Shown one piece after another: positions 52,701 through 61,110 of a stretch of 64,000 bases of DNA. Position numbers and translations under genes: made by a program. The notes beneath the pieces are model-generated. The model worked only from the letters and a program-made list of their open reading frames with translations. It was not told the origin of the DNA and did no database searches. The DNA is from Acanthopleuribacter pedis. GTDB lineage: Bacteria; Acidobacteriota; Holophagae; Acanthopleuribacterales; Acanthopleuribacteraceae. Position 1 is the stretch's first letter, and the number at the start of each line of letters is the position of its first letter. The stretch covers positions 248,001 through 312,000 of the forward strand of contig NZ_JAFREP010000005.1 of NCBI RefSeq assembly GCF_017377855.1, in the 5' to 3' direction.

Positions 52701-53955
52701 GCGGTGCTTCACTCAGAATGCTGGGGTCGAAGGGGGTGAACAGGTCGTCTTCGGCTCGGTCCGCTGCTTGGCTTCCGGCAGGTGTTCCTTCGGCTGTATC
52801 GGTTGGCGTGTTCGGCGTCTCTTTTGCGACTTCTTCGGGTTCCGACGCCTGGACCGACGCATCGGTTGCCTCGAGGTTGTCTTGCATTTCAGACGGCGAC
52901 GCCTTTTTGGCGCTCGCGGTCGGCTCTGGCGGCGATTGGGCCTCGTCGCTTGTACCCTTTGGCGCGTGCTCGGCTTCCTTTGGCGCGGCCTCGCCCTTAA
53001 TTTGATCGACGATCATCGCCTGCATTTCCTCGTCGAACACCAGAGTTCCGTCCGAGTTTTTCAGGGAAGGCGTGTTTAAACTGGGTTCCGGCTCCTTGGG
53101 ATAGGAGAAACCTTTGTCGAAACCATCCATCCCGCAAATCTCACCAAGTGCCTTTAGGAAAACGGGAATGTCGTTAAAGCGATGGTTGGGGTTTTTTTGT
53201 AACGCCTGACGGATCACCGCTTTCCAGAATTTCTGGACTTCCGGGTCGCTGTGCGGTGTGATTTTCGGGGGTTCGTTGATAATTTTTGCATCAATGCGAC
53301 CGGGTGGGCGAACCACAAACGGCAGGCGCCCGCTCAAAATCTGGTGGGCCAAAATGGCGAGCGAGAAAACATCAGAGGGCGGCACCAGGTAACCCATCAA
53401 AAGCTGTTCCGGCGAGGCGTAGCTTAATTCAAACAAATCCGTTTGGTCGGTCGACACGTGATTTTTGAGAAAGGTGCGGGCGAGATCGAAAGGAAAGAGG
53501 GTGACCTCGTCCGTGTCGGTCACATAAATATTCTCGGGGCTGACCGCTGTGGAAAGGCCCGATTCACGAAGCGCCGCCAAAGCCGAGCCGATCTTTTCGA
53601 TAACCTCAAGTGTTGGAACCTTGGCTTCCAAACCTTTGTCACCCAGACGTTTGGTTAACGGAGAGCCGATGATTTGCTGCCACAAAAAAAGCGGACCCTG
53701 TTCGGTAAACCAGCCCCCCATGCAGCGGGCGACGGCAGGGTGTTCCAATGCCTGTATTTTTCGCAAAACCTCCTCGAAGCGTGGTTTTAAGCGCTCAAAG
53801 GTTTCACCGTCGAGGGGTTTGATCCCAATCGTAGAAACCGTGCGAATTTGGCCTTTGAATTCGCCCGCGGTTTCGAAGATCTTGGCGATGCCGTGTTTAC
53901 CCAAAGGTTGTAGGTTTTTAAGATCTTCAATAAGATCAGATAATTTCGGTTCCAT
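49771..53955 (-). CDS. Pseudokinase-TM-EF-hand/LRR-TPR fusion
   Basis: 1394 residues. Residues about 16-270 have a Ser/Thr-kinase fold (GIKPL with Lys46, ALEHPAVARCMGGW, YASPEQLLMGY, SDVFSLAILAHQILSGRLPF), but HRDLKPEN reads STAVSPEN (135-142) and DFG reads PFD (155-157), so the catalytic Asp and metal-binding Asp are gone: a pseudokinase. A 280-residue Pro/Thr/Glu-rich linker carries two copies of a PTxKxRDQK motif (about 499-522), then one helix (553-572). Outside: three modules, each an EF-hand loop (603-614, 765-776, 993-1004) plus leucine-rich repeats, then a TPR-like end. Partners and ligand unknown. Confidence 0.82.
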   Translation of the reverse strand: MEPKLSDLIEDLKNLQPLGKHGIAKIFETAGEFKGQIRTVSTIGIKPLDGETFERLKPRFEEVLRKIQALEHPAVARCMGGWFTEQGPLFLWQQIIGSPLTKRLGDKGLEAKVPTLEVIEKIGSALAALRESGLSTAVSPENIYVTDTDEVTLFPFDLARTFLKNHVSTDQTDLFELSYASPEQLLMGYLVPPSDVFSLAILAHQILSGRLPFVVRPPGRIDAKIINEPPKITPHSDPEVQKFWKAVIRQALQKNPNHRFNDIPVFLKALGEICGMDGFDKGFSYPKEPEPSLNTPSLKNSDGTLVFDEEMQAMIVDQIKGEAAPKEAEHAPKGTSDEAQSPPEPTASAKKASPSEMQDNLEATDASVQASEPEEVAKETPNTPTDTAEGTPAGSQAADRAEDDLFTPFDPSILSEAPPHGDAAPQIQSNNSQGQKSDGESPAQPGQTPREETEALAAYSEEPEALTPNRGAPPVATETPAATGEETPANTLSSANETPTVKVRDQKRALDEAPTLKLRDQKTEQDQTSEPSPSSTTEPSKTEKAATKTSKWPLAVGLTVAALLVAGALLLPKSEPAQPEPPPAPAVTFQDAAMGNLLTKAFDADKNGVLNEEEINRITHLTMPADSGIVSFDDLSLLPNLSQITLDDLNLDNLPKLPATLTELSLANNQLSGTLDFSELPGLQQLVLAGNGLTVFPILPPSLQRLDLRENLLGEDNCPDLKNFAGTLQYNPQAQGNTVDCNNPPVTTIEIPDHALKQALLQAADQDGDGAVSQQEALRVTTLNLGGKPKKRGSVSDLTGLAAFRNLAELDVSYQKLKALNELPPRLQVLICTGNQLSDLPISQLQTLKQLRLSDNRFKQLNIGPLRNLEVLICSLNPLEAWPAFPTKLKRLFASDVRLNQPPDLSSLPELRVAVLKFNDLETLPAVGPALKTLDIQGNQLTTANCETIWAYEQHIVAFTYSDQRGTHLDCANEQAVAIPDTAFLAYLIAAHDGNGDGRFSQKEAMVVTKIKTPGKGAIRDLTGLAAMSALTELDARKESLAELPELPPALDTLYLDQNQFTDLPKKMPLRIKVLSFEGNQLSEEDCPALQRFITRHSRAKITYLDQQEAFLTDCLLTPVPETPPSVQTYGEMLPQLLDDSQVSEHQLVDYLSQGATRVPPESFTAVLTKAEKKFPGQATVQAALAKQQLLKGQPKQAVARYRKALSDINVPRGHLLFAAYAAVQADNTKQAAEWYQQEAKQRRKFALKDVFVRNGWVAGTGGGFGLSRNLTRKIKNHLEEVAATKSLTARIALLRLSFLSGDWQGFKKDLAKLKQEKLALDDWRVVVAWDLVETGAFQEAFYLLEDNPNTEAAMLRGYLHLVSYQYDQAIPILRGLDSTEFPEVNCFPALSAR

Positions 53956-54138
53956 AAGGTCACCGTATAAGGACTAGAGGTGCCGAAAATCCTAACATCA
54001 TGTTGTCTTTAATTAAAGGGCATGGAATCTAATTTTTGAAAATGAAAAAAATCCAAAAAATCAAACCTTTGTAGATTTTGATTGTGTGCTTACGGTTTCG
54101 TTTTGATGGGGCTTTATCCGGCTGGGAAATAGGGCGCC

Positions 54139-54164
54139 GGCAAGCTAGACCTTAGCCGAAAAGG
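54139..54164 (+). repeat. IS left inverted repeat
   Basis: Pairs with 55769-55794 with four mismatches. Confidence 0.75.
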
Positions 54165-54180
54165 TATCTGCTCAGCTTTC

Positions 54181-55680
54181 CTAGAGGCGGCAAGCTCTTA
54201 AAAAGTTAAAAGCGAGAATTTTCTCCGTGATTTCAGCCTTTACACTGTCCAAACCACAGCGAACCATCTGTCCCAGGTTTACCAATTTTTTCAGTTGAAA
54301 CACCAATGATTCCACCGATGACCGATCTCTTCTTGCACTTTTGTATCCTTTGCTCTCCCAGTCTTCGATTGGCGTGATAGCTTTCCCTTTGCTGCTGGAA
54401 ATACTTACCTTAGCTACCCCTTTGCGCAAGAGTGCGTCTCTCCCTTTTGCGCTTGCGTAGCAACCAACAGCACTGATCAGCTGAGGAGTGACGCCGGTTC
54501 TTTTTATGGCACCCTCGCAAAGCGGCAGGAATTGAGATGCGTCATTTGCGTTACCCTTTGGGACTAAATAGTTGCAAACAAATCCTTTTCCTGTTCGCGC
54601 AAGCTGAACTCGGTAACCAATAACTGGTTCCCTTCCGCCTTTTTCGATGTAGGCTGCATCAGGATCAGCCAAACTAAGTGGGCGGTTTCCTGACGAGGGC
54701 GGCTCGTCTTCGAGAACGCGACGAATGCAAGCCAAAATCAAAGCATCGAGATCTTCAATGTCTTTTTCCAGCCACTGAATTAGCCGCTCTAGTTTCGCTA
54801 AGAGGCTTGGTTTTATCGACTTCTTTTCAGCTTCTTTCTTTATGCGCTTTAACTCTTCGCTCATGTCTTGGCTGGTATACTCGGCAAGGTCAATGACTTC
54901 CTGGTAAAGCGCTTTGCGGTGTTCTTTTGCGCCTTTCCGGCCCTGGGTGTTTGAGATCTCAAAATCCAGTTTTTTCAGGTCACTAAGCGTTTCCTCAATA
55001 CCGGAAACAGCCATGTTCCCAACGCCAAACTGGTTTAGTTTTTGACCACGTCGCCAGATTCGCTCGATGAAGCCGAAAATGAGGGCTGAATCCTTGGGCC
55101 ATGCAGTATGAGCGTTAACCGCTGTCGAATCAACGATTTGTTGCCGAAAATCATCTTTATCTTCATTAAGGATTAACTTCAGCTGTGCGTCAAGAATGGC
55201 GTCGCGCGTAGCTTGACTGATCGCATTGGTGTTATCGATGATGGTGCTGAGGCCCGGCATTTTTACGCCGGCCTCCGCCAATAAAAGCTGAATGCTCGTT
55301 GATTCCATGAATAAGTTGCGTGCATCAAGACCTTTAACGCCACCAGCGAAACCGCGGACAGCAAGAAAGTAATAGCAAACTTCGGGCGCCATACGGGGCC
55401 GGCCGATCTTCAATTCTAGGCTTTGAGTGGAAGGTTGCTCAGATTGCGCATGAGCTCCTGGAAGTATGCCGGCGGCTTGATGCTCCCATTGTTTGTCAGC
55501 AATCCTCAATTTCTTCTTTTTGAGTGCATGCGCGTCAAGGTCAGCACGGATAAGCTCAAGAATGCCAGGGTAGTGCAAAAGAAGCTTCCTTGCTTCTTCA
55601 AGATAACGAGCAAGCGGCGTTCGTGGCGCAACAACACACAAATATTCGGCTGGAGGGATGAGATAGTCTTGCCGTTCCAT
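54181..55680 (-). CDS. DDE-type transposase (ISNCY/IS1182-like)
   Basis: 499 residues. N-terminal part with GRPRMAPEVCYYFLAVRGFA, first catalytic Asp in QIVDSTAVNAHTAWPKDSAL, a Lys/Glu-rich helical insert, and the last block DRSSVESLVFQLKKL with the catalytic Glu. The second Asp normally found as D-G-Y-A-S reads AVGCYASAKG here, so the copy may be inactive. Family placement is from motif spacing and is uncertain between ISNCY and IS1182. Confidence 0.8.
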   Translation of the reverse strand: MERQDYLIPPAEYLCVVAPRTPLARYLEEARKLLLHYPGILELIRADLDAHALKKKKLRIADKQWEHQAAGILPGAHAQSEQPSTQSLELKIGRPRMAPEVCYYFLAVRGFAGGVKGLDARNLFMESTSIQLLLAEAGVKMPGLSTIIDNTNAISQATRDAILDAQLKLILNEDKDDFRQQIVDSTAVNAHTAWPKDSALIFGFIERIWRRGQKLNQFGVGNMAVSGIEETLSDLKKLDFEISNTQGRKGAKEHRKALYQEVIDLAEYTSQDMSEELKRIKKEAEKKSIKPSLLAKLERLIQWLEKDIEDLDALILACIRRVLEDEPPSSGNRPLSLADPDAAYIEKGGREPVIGYRVQLARTGKGFVCNYLVPKGNANDASQFLPLCEGAIKRTGVTPQLISAVGCYASAKGRDALLRKGVAKVSISSSKGKAITPIEDWESKGYKSARRDRSSVESLVFQLKKLVNLGQMVRCGLDSVKAEITEKILAFNFLRACRL

Positions 55681-55768
55681 AATGCCCCCATTATAGGCAA
55701 AATAGAAAAAAGAAATAGCCTTGAATTTGATATATGAGTGATATGGCTGTTGTTTTTGTCTCCTAAGC

Positions 55769-55794
55769 CCTTTTCGGCGAAGGTCAAGCTATCC
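55769..55794 (-). repeat. IS right inverted repeat
   Basis: Pairs with 54139-54164 with four mismatches. Confidence 0.75.
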
Positions 55795-55844
55795 AGTGAA
55801 ACCTGAAGCCAAAGAATTTTTATGGATGCAACAGGCACAAAAAA

Positions 55845-55867
55845 AGAGGCACCGATAAGGTGCCTCT
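55845..55867 (-). terminator. Rho-independent terminator of the second S9 peptidase gene
   Basis: AGAGGCACC-gataa-GGTGCCTCT, perfect 9-bp stem followed on the minus strand by seven T. An outer pair TGCAACAGGCA (55827-55837) / TGCCTGTTGCA (55881-55891) encloses it, so the whole is a nested hairpin. Confidence 0.88.
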
Positions 55868-55894
55868 CTTGTGATTTTGTTGCCTGTTGCATAA

Positions 55895-57988
55895 CTATGG
55901 GGCGGAGGGTTTTTCCTTGGTGCCGGGGAGGGTTTCTTCCAGCCATTGGAAGAAGATGCGGTGCCACAAAATACCGTTTTGCGGTTTCAGTACCCAGTGG
56001 CCTTCGTCCGGGAAGTACAGGAAGCGGGCTTTGTTGCCTTTCATCTTGGCTGCTTGGAACGCCTGTAAACCCTCGGTCAAGGGCACGCGGTAGTCCAACT
56101 GGCCGTGGATCACCAGGATCGGGGTTTCCCAGTTCTGCACGTAGCTGTGCGGGCTGTTTTCCGCGTACTGCTTCTTCTGTTCTTCGCTTTCCCAGTAAGG
56201 GCCGCCCATGTCGCGGTTGGGGAAAAACAACTCTTCCGTCGCGCCGTACCAGCCCTCCATGTTAAACAGGCCGCAGTGCGAGATCATCGATTGGAAACGC
56301 TTGTTTTCGCCGTGGTTCATGCCCATTAAACGGAACACGGTGTAACCGCCGAAGGAGGCGCCGATCGCCGCCACCCGTTGGGTTTCGATGTAGTCTTTGG
56401 CGAGCATCGCATCGGTCGATGACAAAATATCGCGCATCGGTTGGCCGCCGTAATCACCCTTGATGCTGTCGTTCCATTCGCGGCCGAATCCTGGCAAACC
56501 GCGGCGGTTGATGCCCACGACCACGTAACCCTGCGCGGCCATCAGGTGGAAGTTCCAGCGGAAGCTGAAGAACTGGGAGACCATCGACTGGGGACCGCCT
56601 TGGCAGTAAACCAAGAGGGGGTACTTTTTGTTGGGATCGAAGTTGGGCGGCTTGATGATCCAGTTGTGGATCTTCTTGCCGTCGGTCGCATCAACCCACA
56701 TGGTCTCGATTTCGGGCAAGTCCAGCTTGGCGTAGTGGTCGCCGTTAATATCGGTCAGGGTTTTCAGCGAACCGTCCGCGTTGACCTTCACCAGTTCGAA
56801 GGGGCGCTCGTGGGTGCTTTTCTTGGCGAGGATCAGGTCGCCTTTGACGGTGAAGCTGCTCAGGTTGTGGCGGCCTTTGGTGATTTGGGTGATGTTGCCG
56901 GTGTGCTTTTTGCCCTTGCGGGTGATGTCCATGCGGTAAAGCTGGTAGGTCCCCTTGGTGGGGCCGTTGAAGATGAGGGTGTCGTTGTCCTGCCAGGCGA
57001 TGTGGCTGACCGTTTCGTCGAGGCCGACCGTCAGTTCTTCAATTGTTTTGTTTTTGCGGTGGTACAGCATGATGCGGTTGCGGTCCGACTCGTAACCCGG
57101 CGTTTCCATCGAGAGCCAGGCCAGGTAGGTGCCGTCGGGGGAGTAGCGTGGTTCGACGTCGTAACCACCCATGTTCTTGGTCAAAAGTTCGGCGACCTTG
57201 CCGTCGGTGGGCAACAGGTAAATGCCGGTATCGGTGCTGTCGGCGGGTCGGTTGGGGACCAGCGCGACGTAGGCGATTTCTTTGCCGTCGGGCGAGATGG
57301 TGAAGTCACCGGCATCACCAAAGGGTTTGGTGGGCGTGTCCTGGGTCAAATCCTTCATCAGATCGCGGGCGTTGTCGCCGTTGATGTCGGCCAGGTGCAG
57401 GTGGGAATAAGTTCCCTCGAACCAGCCGTCCCAGTGCCGTAATTTGAGGTCGTCGTACACACGGGCCGAGGCGTTGGGCAGGTCCTCAAATAGGTTTTTG
57501 ACGGGTTTGCCGAGCGCTACTTCTTTGGTAAACAGCAGGCGTTCCTGGCCGGGCAGCAACTTGACGTTGCTCAAGCCGTCGGGGGCGTTGCTGATGCGCT
57601 CGGCCTCGCCGCCGTTGAGGGCGATGTAGTAGAGCTGGGCTTTGGCTTTGTCCTCGCGGTTGGAGAGGAAATACACGCCGGCGCCGTCCGCGGCGAAGAT
57701 GGGGTTGTGATCGGAGGCGGTGTGGCTGGTCAAACGGCGCGATTCACCGCGCGCGATGTCGAGCACGTAAAGGTCGCTGTTGCTGGTTTCATCTTGCCAG
57801 TTGTATTGGGTGACACTGTACACGGCGTGGTTGCCGTCAGGAGAAACGGTCACGCTACCCAAGCGCTTGAGCTGCCAGAGTTTTTCAGGGGTCAAAACTT
57901 CGCCCGCGCTAAGGGGCGCGAGCAGGAAGAGAGCCGCCGTGAGGGTGATGGTCAAAGCGACCAACGGCGAACGGAATGATGTGAACAT
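55895..57988 (-). CDS. Exported S9-family acyl-peptide hydrolase-type peptidase
   Basis: 697 residues from the ATG at 57988, with ACGAGG upstream; the frame extends 219 codons further but that part is Arg-rich and unconserved. Signal peptide (VALTITLTAALFLLAPLSAG), propeller strands (LGSVTVSPDGNHAVYSVTQY), then catalytic Ser in AIGASFGGYTVFRLMG, Asp in LVIHGQLDYRVPLTEG and His in FPDEGHWVLKPQN. Same family as the enzyme at 46995-49520 but from a different subgroup. Confidence 0.92.
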   Translation of the reverse strand: MFTSFRSPLVALTITLTAALFLLAPLSAGEVLTPEKLWQLKRLGSVTVSPDGNHAVYSVTQYNWQDETSNSDLYVLDIARGESRRLTSHTASDHNPIFAADGAGVYFLSNREDKAKAQLYYIALNGGEAERISNAPDGLSNVKLLPGQERLLFTKEVALGKPVKNLFEDLPNASARVYDDLKLRHWDGWFEGTYSHLHLADINGDNARDLMKDLTQDTPTKPFGDAGDFTISPDGKEIAYVALVPNRPADSTDTGIYLLPTDGKVAELLTKNMGGYDVEPRYSPDGTYLAWLSMETPGYESDRNRIMLYHRKNKTIEELTVGLDETVSHIAWQDNDTLIFNGPTKGTYQLYRMDITRKGKKHTGNITQITKGRHNLSSFTVKGDLILAKKSTHERPFELVKVNADGSLKTLTDINGDHYAKLDLPEIETMWVDATDGKKIHNWIIKPPNFDPNKKYPLLVYCQGGPQSMVSQFFSFRWNFHLMAAQGYVVVGINRRGLPGFGREWNDSIKGDYGGQPMRDILSSTDAMLAKDYIETQRVAAIGASFGGYTVFRLMGMNHGENKRFQSMISHCGLFNMEGWYGATEELFFPNRDMGGPYWESEEQKKQYAENSPHSYVQNWETPILVIHGQLDYRVPLTEGLQAFQAAKMKGNKARFLYFPDEGHWVLKPQNGILWHRIFFQWLEETLPGTKEKPSAP

Positions 57989-58523
57989 AAAAACCTCGTT
58001 AAGGTAATGATGCGGGCGTCGGGTTTCCCTCCGCGAAGAAAAATATGCCGGACGGGCCGGGTGGGCGGATGGGAAGAGGCTGGGAAACAGGAACCGTCGC
58101 TGGGTCGCGTTTCGCCCCATACCGAAAGAAAGGACCGCTTCCAGAACCTGCCCCATCATCGCCGCGCCGCGCCCCAGCCTAAAGGTCGGGTGACCTGGCA
58201 AGCGTTGCCGGCGGTGTGTGCGGCTCTGGGATGGGATGGAATTCGGGAATCGGCTTCTCGGCGCGTGAAACCTTGATGGGGGTCGCGAGTGAATGGATGC
58301 TCGGCAGAAAGAAGAGACGGGTTCCCCGACCGCGCCGCGAAACAATCGTGGCATGATTGCAGCGCTTATTGTAACGGAGCGGACGGCGGGGCGGTAGCAA
58401 AAGCGCGCCCCGCCCGGATTTAACCTAAAACGCGCGGCGCACCCGACGAAGGGCTCATTCCTCGAAAAAGGGGTTGGCTCAGATAAGTAGATTGCGGTAG
58501 GGGCATGTGCCGTCAGGCCTTGC
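57989..58523. other. Non-coding spacer
   Basis: A frame continuing from the peptidase gene is open but not coding by composition. GGCGGGGCG (58385-58393) pairs with CGCCCCGCC (58406-58414) and may end the lipoprotein transcript. Otherwise nothing recognised. Confidence 0.4.
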
Positions 58524-60224
58524 TTATTTCGCCGGATGAGCGCGTTCGAGGAAAAGCCGAATCTGACGCATGGTGGCCGCGGGGAAATCACCTTTCTGAT
58601 GACCTTCCTCGAACAGTTCGAGCCGCATCGCCGGGGTGAATTCACGTTCGAACTCGGGACTGTACCATTCGCGGTAAGCCTCGGCGGCTTGGTGCATGGC
58701 CAAGGTGGTCGTGGAAATCAAACCTTGCTGGTGAAGTTGGTTGAGGGTGTTCACCCGCTCGCGCGGTGTTTTTTCGCGATAGGCGGGGTCGGTCTGGGTG
58801 AACAGGGTGAGCGCCGGATCGGAGAAATCGGCGAATGCGGCGTTGGTTTTCTGCGCGCGGCGGTGGATTTCGAGCATGGCCCGGCCCTGTTGCGTCGGGG
58901 GGAGGTCACGGCAATGCACGGCAATCGCGCGGGTTAGGAAAAAGTGGCGATACCGCTTAAACGCACCGCTGCGCAGCAACTGTCGGTCGGCGAGATCCTG
59001 AATCGCCCACACGTGGCGCGCATCGTTGCGTCCGCCGAATAGGTCTTCCCGGAGGGCCCGTTCGATCAGGTACGCGGTGAAAAGGGTGTCCTCCTGTAGG
59101 GCGACCGAGGCGGCTTGAAGATAGGCCTTGAGTTGGTTTTTGGCACCGCGCACCTGCAAGCAGTGTTGCAGGATGAGTTCGTTGCGCAGGTGTTTGAGCG
59201 GTACGCGAACGGCTTGATCGCGTTTCAGTTGAAGCAGGCTTTGCAGCTTGGCCAAGGTGTCCTTGGGTCCGTGCTGCTTGGCGAGCCAAGCGCGGGGGTT
59301 CAAGGCTTTGGTCGACCGCGGCACGGTGTTTTGCCGGGCTGGGTCCCACAGCAGGTTGATCACTTGCTCCTGGATGTGCCCCAATTTCGGGTCAAGCGGG
59401 GCAAGCTTGTCGCGCAGGGCCTGTTTGTTCCAGGTGGTGTAATCGGGGTGGTTGATGACGGCGGCAATCGCCGCTTCAACGAGGTAGTCCTGCAGGACCG
59501 GACTCACATGGGTGTTTTCTAGGTAAACGACTTGCGCGGTTTGCAGCCGTTGTTGGGGTGAACCCTCGGTTAGCCGATTTTGATGGTGCAGGACAAAAAA
59601 GAGGTCGGTGCCGCGAGCCCAAATGGGCAAATAACGGTTGGCCAAGGTCAGGGCCTCACCCGCTTGTTGTTGGGGGGTGGTGCCGGCGTCGCCTGAAAGC
59701 ACATGTTCGAGGAGGGCGGCGATCATGTGTTTTTCCCAAATCAGGGTGTTCGGGGCGTAATCGCGTTGGTTCAATTGCTTGAGCAGGCTAAGCCTTTGGT
59801 GGATATCCAGGTTTTCAAAGTCATGCTTTTGCAGGATTTGGTCCTGAAAGAGGGCGCCGAGGCTGCCGTAGTCCATGCCGTTTAAAAAGTCTTGGGCTTG
59901 GTACAGCGCCTTCAGTCGTGCTTCCGGTGTTTGGACGCGCGTACTTTGTTCCCATACCCAGCGGTTGAGGAACACCCACCCATCGAGACCGCGTTCGATT
60001 TCTTTTTGCCGACTTTTCAAGAGGGCGCCTTGTGCCTCGAGCGCTAGATCGGAAAAACCGGGGGGCGGCTGGAAAAAGGCGGGTGGTCGTGGCCGTTCCG
60101 TCTGGACCGCGGCGGGCTGGGTCGGGACCTCGGTGGCGGGTGGGTCGGCCGCCGGTGATGGGCTGGATGAGGGTTTACAAGCTGTAAAGCCGAGGAGTAG
60201 GAGCCAAAACAAAAATCGCGACAT
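58524..60224 (-). CDS. Lipoprotein of unknown function
   Basis: 566 residues; GAGG precedes the ATG. A lipoprotein signal (FLFWLLLLGFTACKPS, lipobox with Cys16) followed by a Pro-rich linker and a long helical domain without a recognised family. It should be lipid-anchored by the Lgt/LspA pathway encoded in this window. Repeated helical pairs suggest a TPR/HEAT-like scaffold. Confidence 0.7.
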   Translation of the reverse strand: MSRFLFWLLLLGFTACKPSSSPSPAADPPATEVPTQPAAVQTERPRPPAFFQPPPGFSDLALEAQGALLKSRQKEIERGLDGWVFLNRWVWEQSTRVQTPEARLKALYQAQDFLNGMDYGSLGALFQDQILQKHDFENLDIHQRLSLLKQLNQRDYAPNTLIWEKHMIAALLEHVLSGDAGTTPQQQAGEALTLANRYLPIWARGTDLFFVLHHQNRLTEGSPQQRLQTAQVVYLENTHVSPVLQDYLVEAAIAAVINHPDYTTWNKQALRDKLAPLDPKLGHIQEQVINLLWDPARQNTVPRSTKALNPRAWLAKQHGPKDTLAKLQSLLQLKRDQAVRVPLKHLRNELILQHCLQVRGAKNQLKAYLQAASVALQEDTLFTAYLIERALREDLFGGRNDARHVWAIQDLADRQLLRSGAFKRYRHFFLTRAIAVHCRDLPPTQQGRAMLEIHRRAQKTNAAFADFSDPALTLFTQTDPAYREKTPRERVNTLNQLHQQGLISTTTLAMHQAAEAYREWYSPEFEREFTPAMRLELFEEGHQKGDFPAATMRQIRLFLERAHPAK

Positions 60225-60425
60225 AGGACCTCACAAACCCAGGCGGTCCCGGCGTTGGGTCGCGGGAACCTGGGGGGTGTCGCATCACGGATCCCTGAAT
60301 CAGGGTTGGTTGCCAACAGCGAACAGCGGTGAAAGCGGGTTGGCGCGATGCGGATCATTGCCTGTTCGCCGTGTTCCAGCATAGTGGACCGACCTTGCTT
60401 GGCCCCAGAGACGAGGGTATGAAAA

Positions 60426-60447
60426 AGCCGTGACAGTTGTCACGGCT
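60426..60447 (-). terminator. Rho-independent terminator of sufE
   Basis: AGCCGTGACA-gt-TGTCACGGCT, perfect 10-bp stem; on the minus strand TTTTTCATACC follows. Confidence 0.88.
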
Positions 60448-60493
60448 GGTGGAAACTGCGACTACCCGTGGCAACTGCCGCGGCTGGTGACGG

Positions 60494-60913
60494 TTACGCG
60501 GCCGCGAATTGTTTGATGCGTTCAACCATGGCGTAAAAGCCGTTGCGGCGGTTGACGCTGATATGGGAACCCAACTCCAACTGTTCAAAAACGGCGTTGA
60601 TGTCGACGGCGCGTACTTCCGCCGCGGTTTTGTGGGAATACACGACCAACAAGACGGCGATCAAGCCTTTGACAATATGGGCGTCGCTGTCGGCGGTCAA
60701 AATAATCCGCGGCGGTGTTTCCTCGCTCACGTCCGCGGTCATCCAGACCTGGCTAATGCAGCCGTCGACTTTGTTGGTGTCGTTTTTGGCGCTTTCCGGG
60801 AACGCGGGCAACTTGCGGCCCAGGTCGATCAGGTAGCGGTAGCGCTCTTCCCAGTCTTCGAATAAATCGAAATTCTCCAACAGTTCCTCGGTGGTCAATT
60901 CACCCAACGGCAT
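60494..60913 (-). CDS. sufE: SufE cysteine-desulfurase partner
   Basis: 139 residues; AGGAAGGAC precedes the ATG. SufE hallmarks: WEERYRYLIDLGRKLPAFPE, sulfur-accepting Cys in KVDGCISQVW, SDAHIVKGLIAVLL and the C-terminal RNGFYAMVERIKQFA. Receives persulfide from SufS for Fe-S cluster assembly. SufS itself is not in the window. Monocistronic. Confidence 0.95.
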   Translation of the reverse strand: MPLGELTTEELLENFDLFEDWEERYRYLIDLGRKLPAFPESAKNDTNKVDGCISQVWMTADVSEETPPRIILTADSDAHIVKGLIAVLLVVYSHKTAAEVRAVDINAVFEQLELGSHISVNRRNGFYAMVERIKQFAAA

Positions 60914-61058
60914 GTGTCCTTCCTCATTGCAGCACCTTTTCCCGCTGTTCTAGCCAGAGGACCGGTTTCGCGGAAAAAACCCTGGTGGGCCGAACGGGCC
61001 GGGCGCCGCCTTAATCATGTGTGCGCATTGTAGCGGAGTCATCCCGGTACCCAAGCAA

Positions 61059-61084
61059 AAAAAGCGGGCCGAGGCCCGCTTTTT
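61059..61084 (-). terminator. Rho-independent terminator of the cytochrome gene
   Basis: AAAAAGCGGGC-cgag-GCCCGCTTTTT, 11-bp perfect stem with T-run on both strands, 27 bp after the cytochrome stop. Confidence 0.88.
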
Positions 61085-61110
61085 CCTTCACCGTTCCGGT
61101 GGAACCGGGG

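Larger units (their letters stand above)
54139..55794. mobile_element. Insertion sequence, about 1656 bp
   Basis: Imperfect 26-bp terminal inverted repeats: left 54139-54164 (GGCAAGCTAGACCTTAGCC, GAAAAGG) and right 55769-55794 (CCTTTTCGGCGAAGGTC, AAGCTATCC), matching at 22 of 26 positions. One transposase fills the interior. No target-site duplication is obvious. It sits between the pseudokinase gene and an S9 peptidase gene. Confidence 0.8.

Noticed and set aside
52375..53079. 234-residue plus-strand frame
   Set aside because: Antisense to the low-complexity linker of the pseudokinase gene; Arg/Phe-rich without family features.
56441..57442. 333-residue plus-strand frame
   Set aside because: Antisense to the S9 peptidase gene at 55895-57988, without a ribosome binding site.
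57989..58645. N-terminal extension of the second S9 peptidase
   Set aside because: The extra 219 residues are Arg/Pro-rich and lie upstream of a clear ribosome binding site and signal peptide at 57988.
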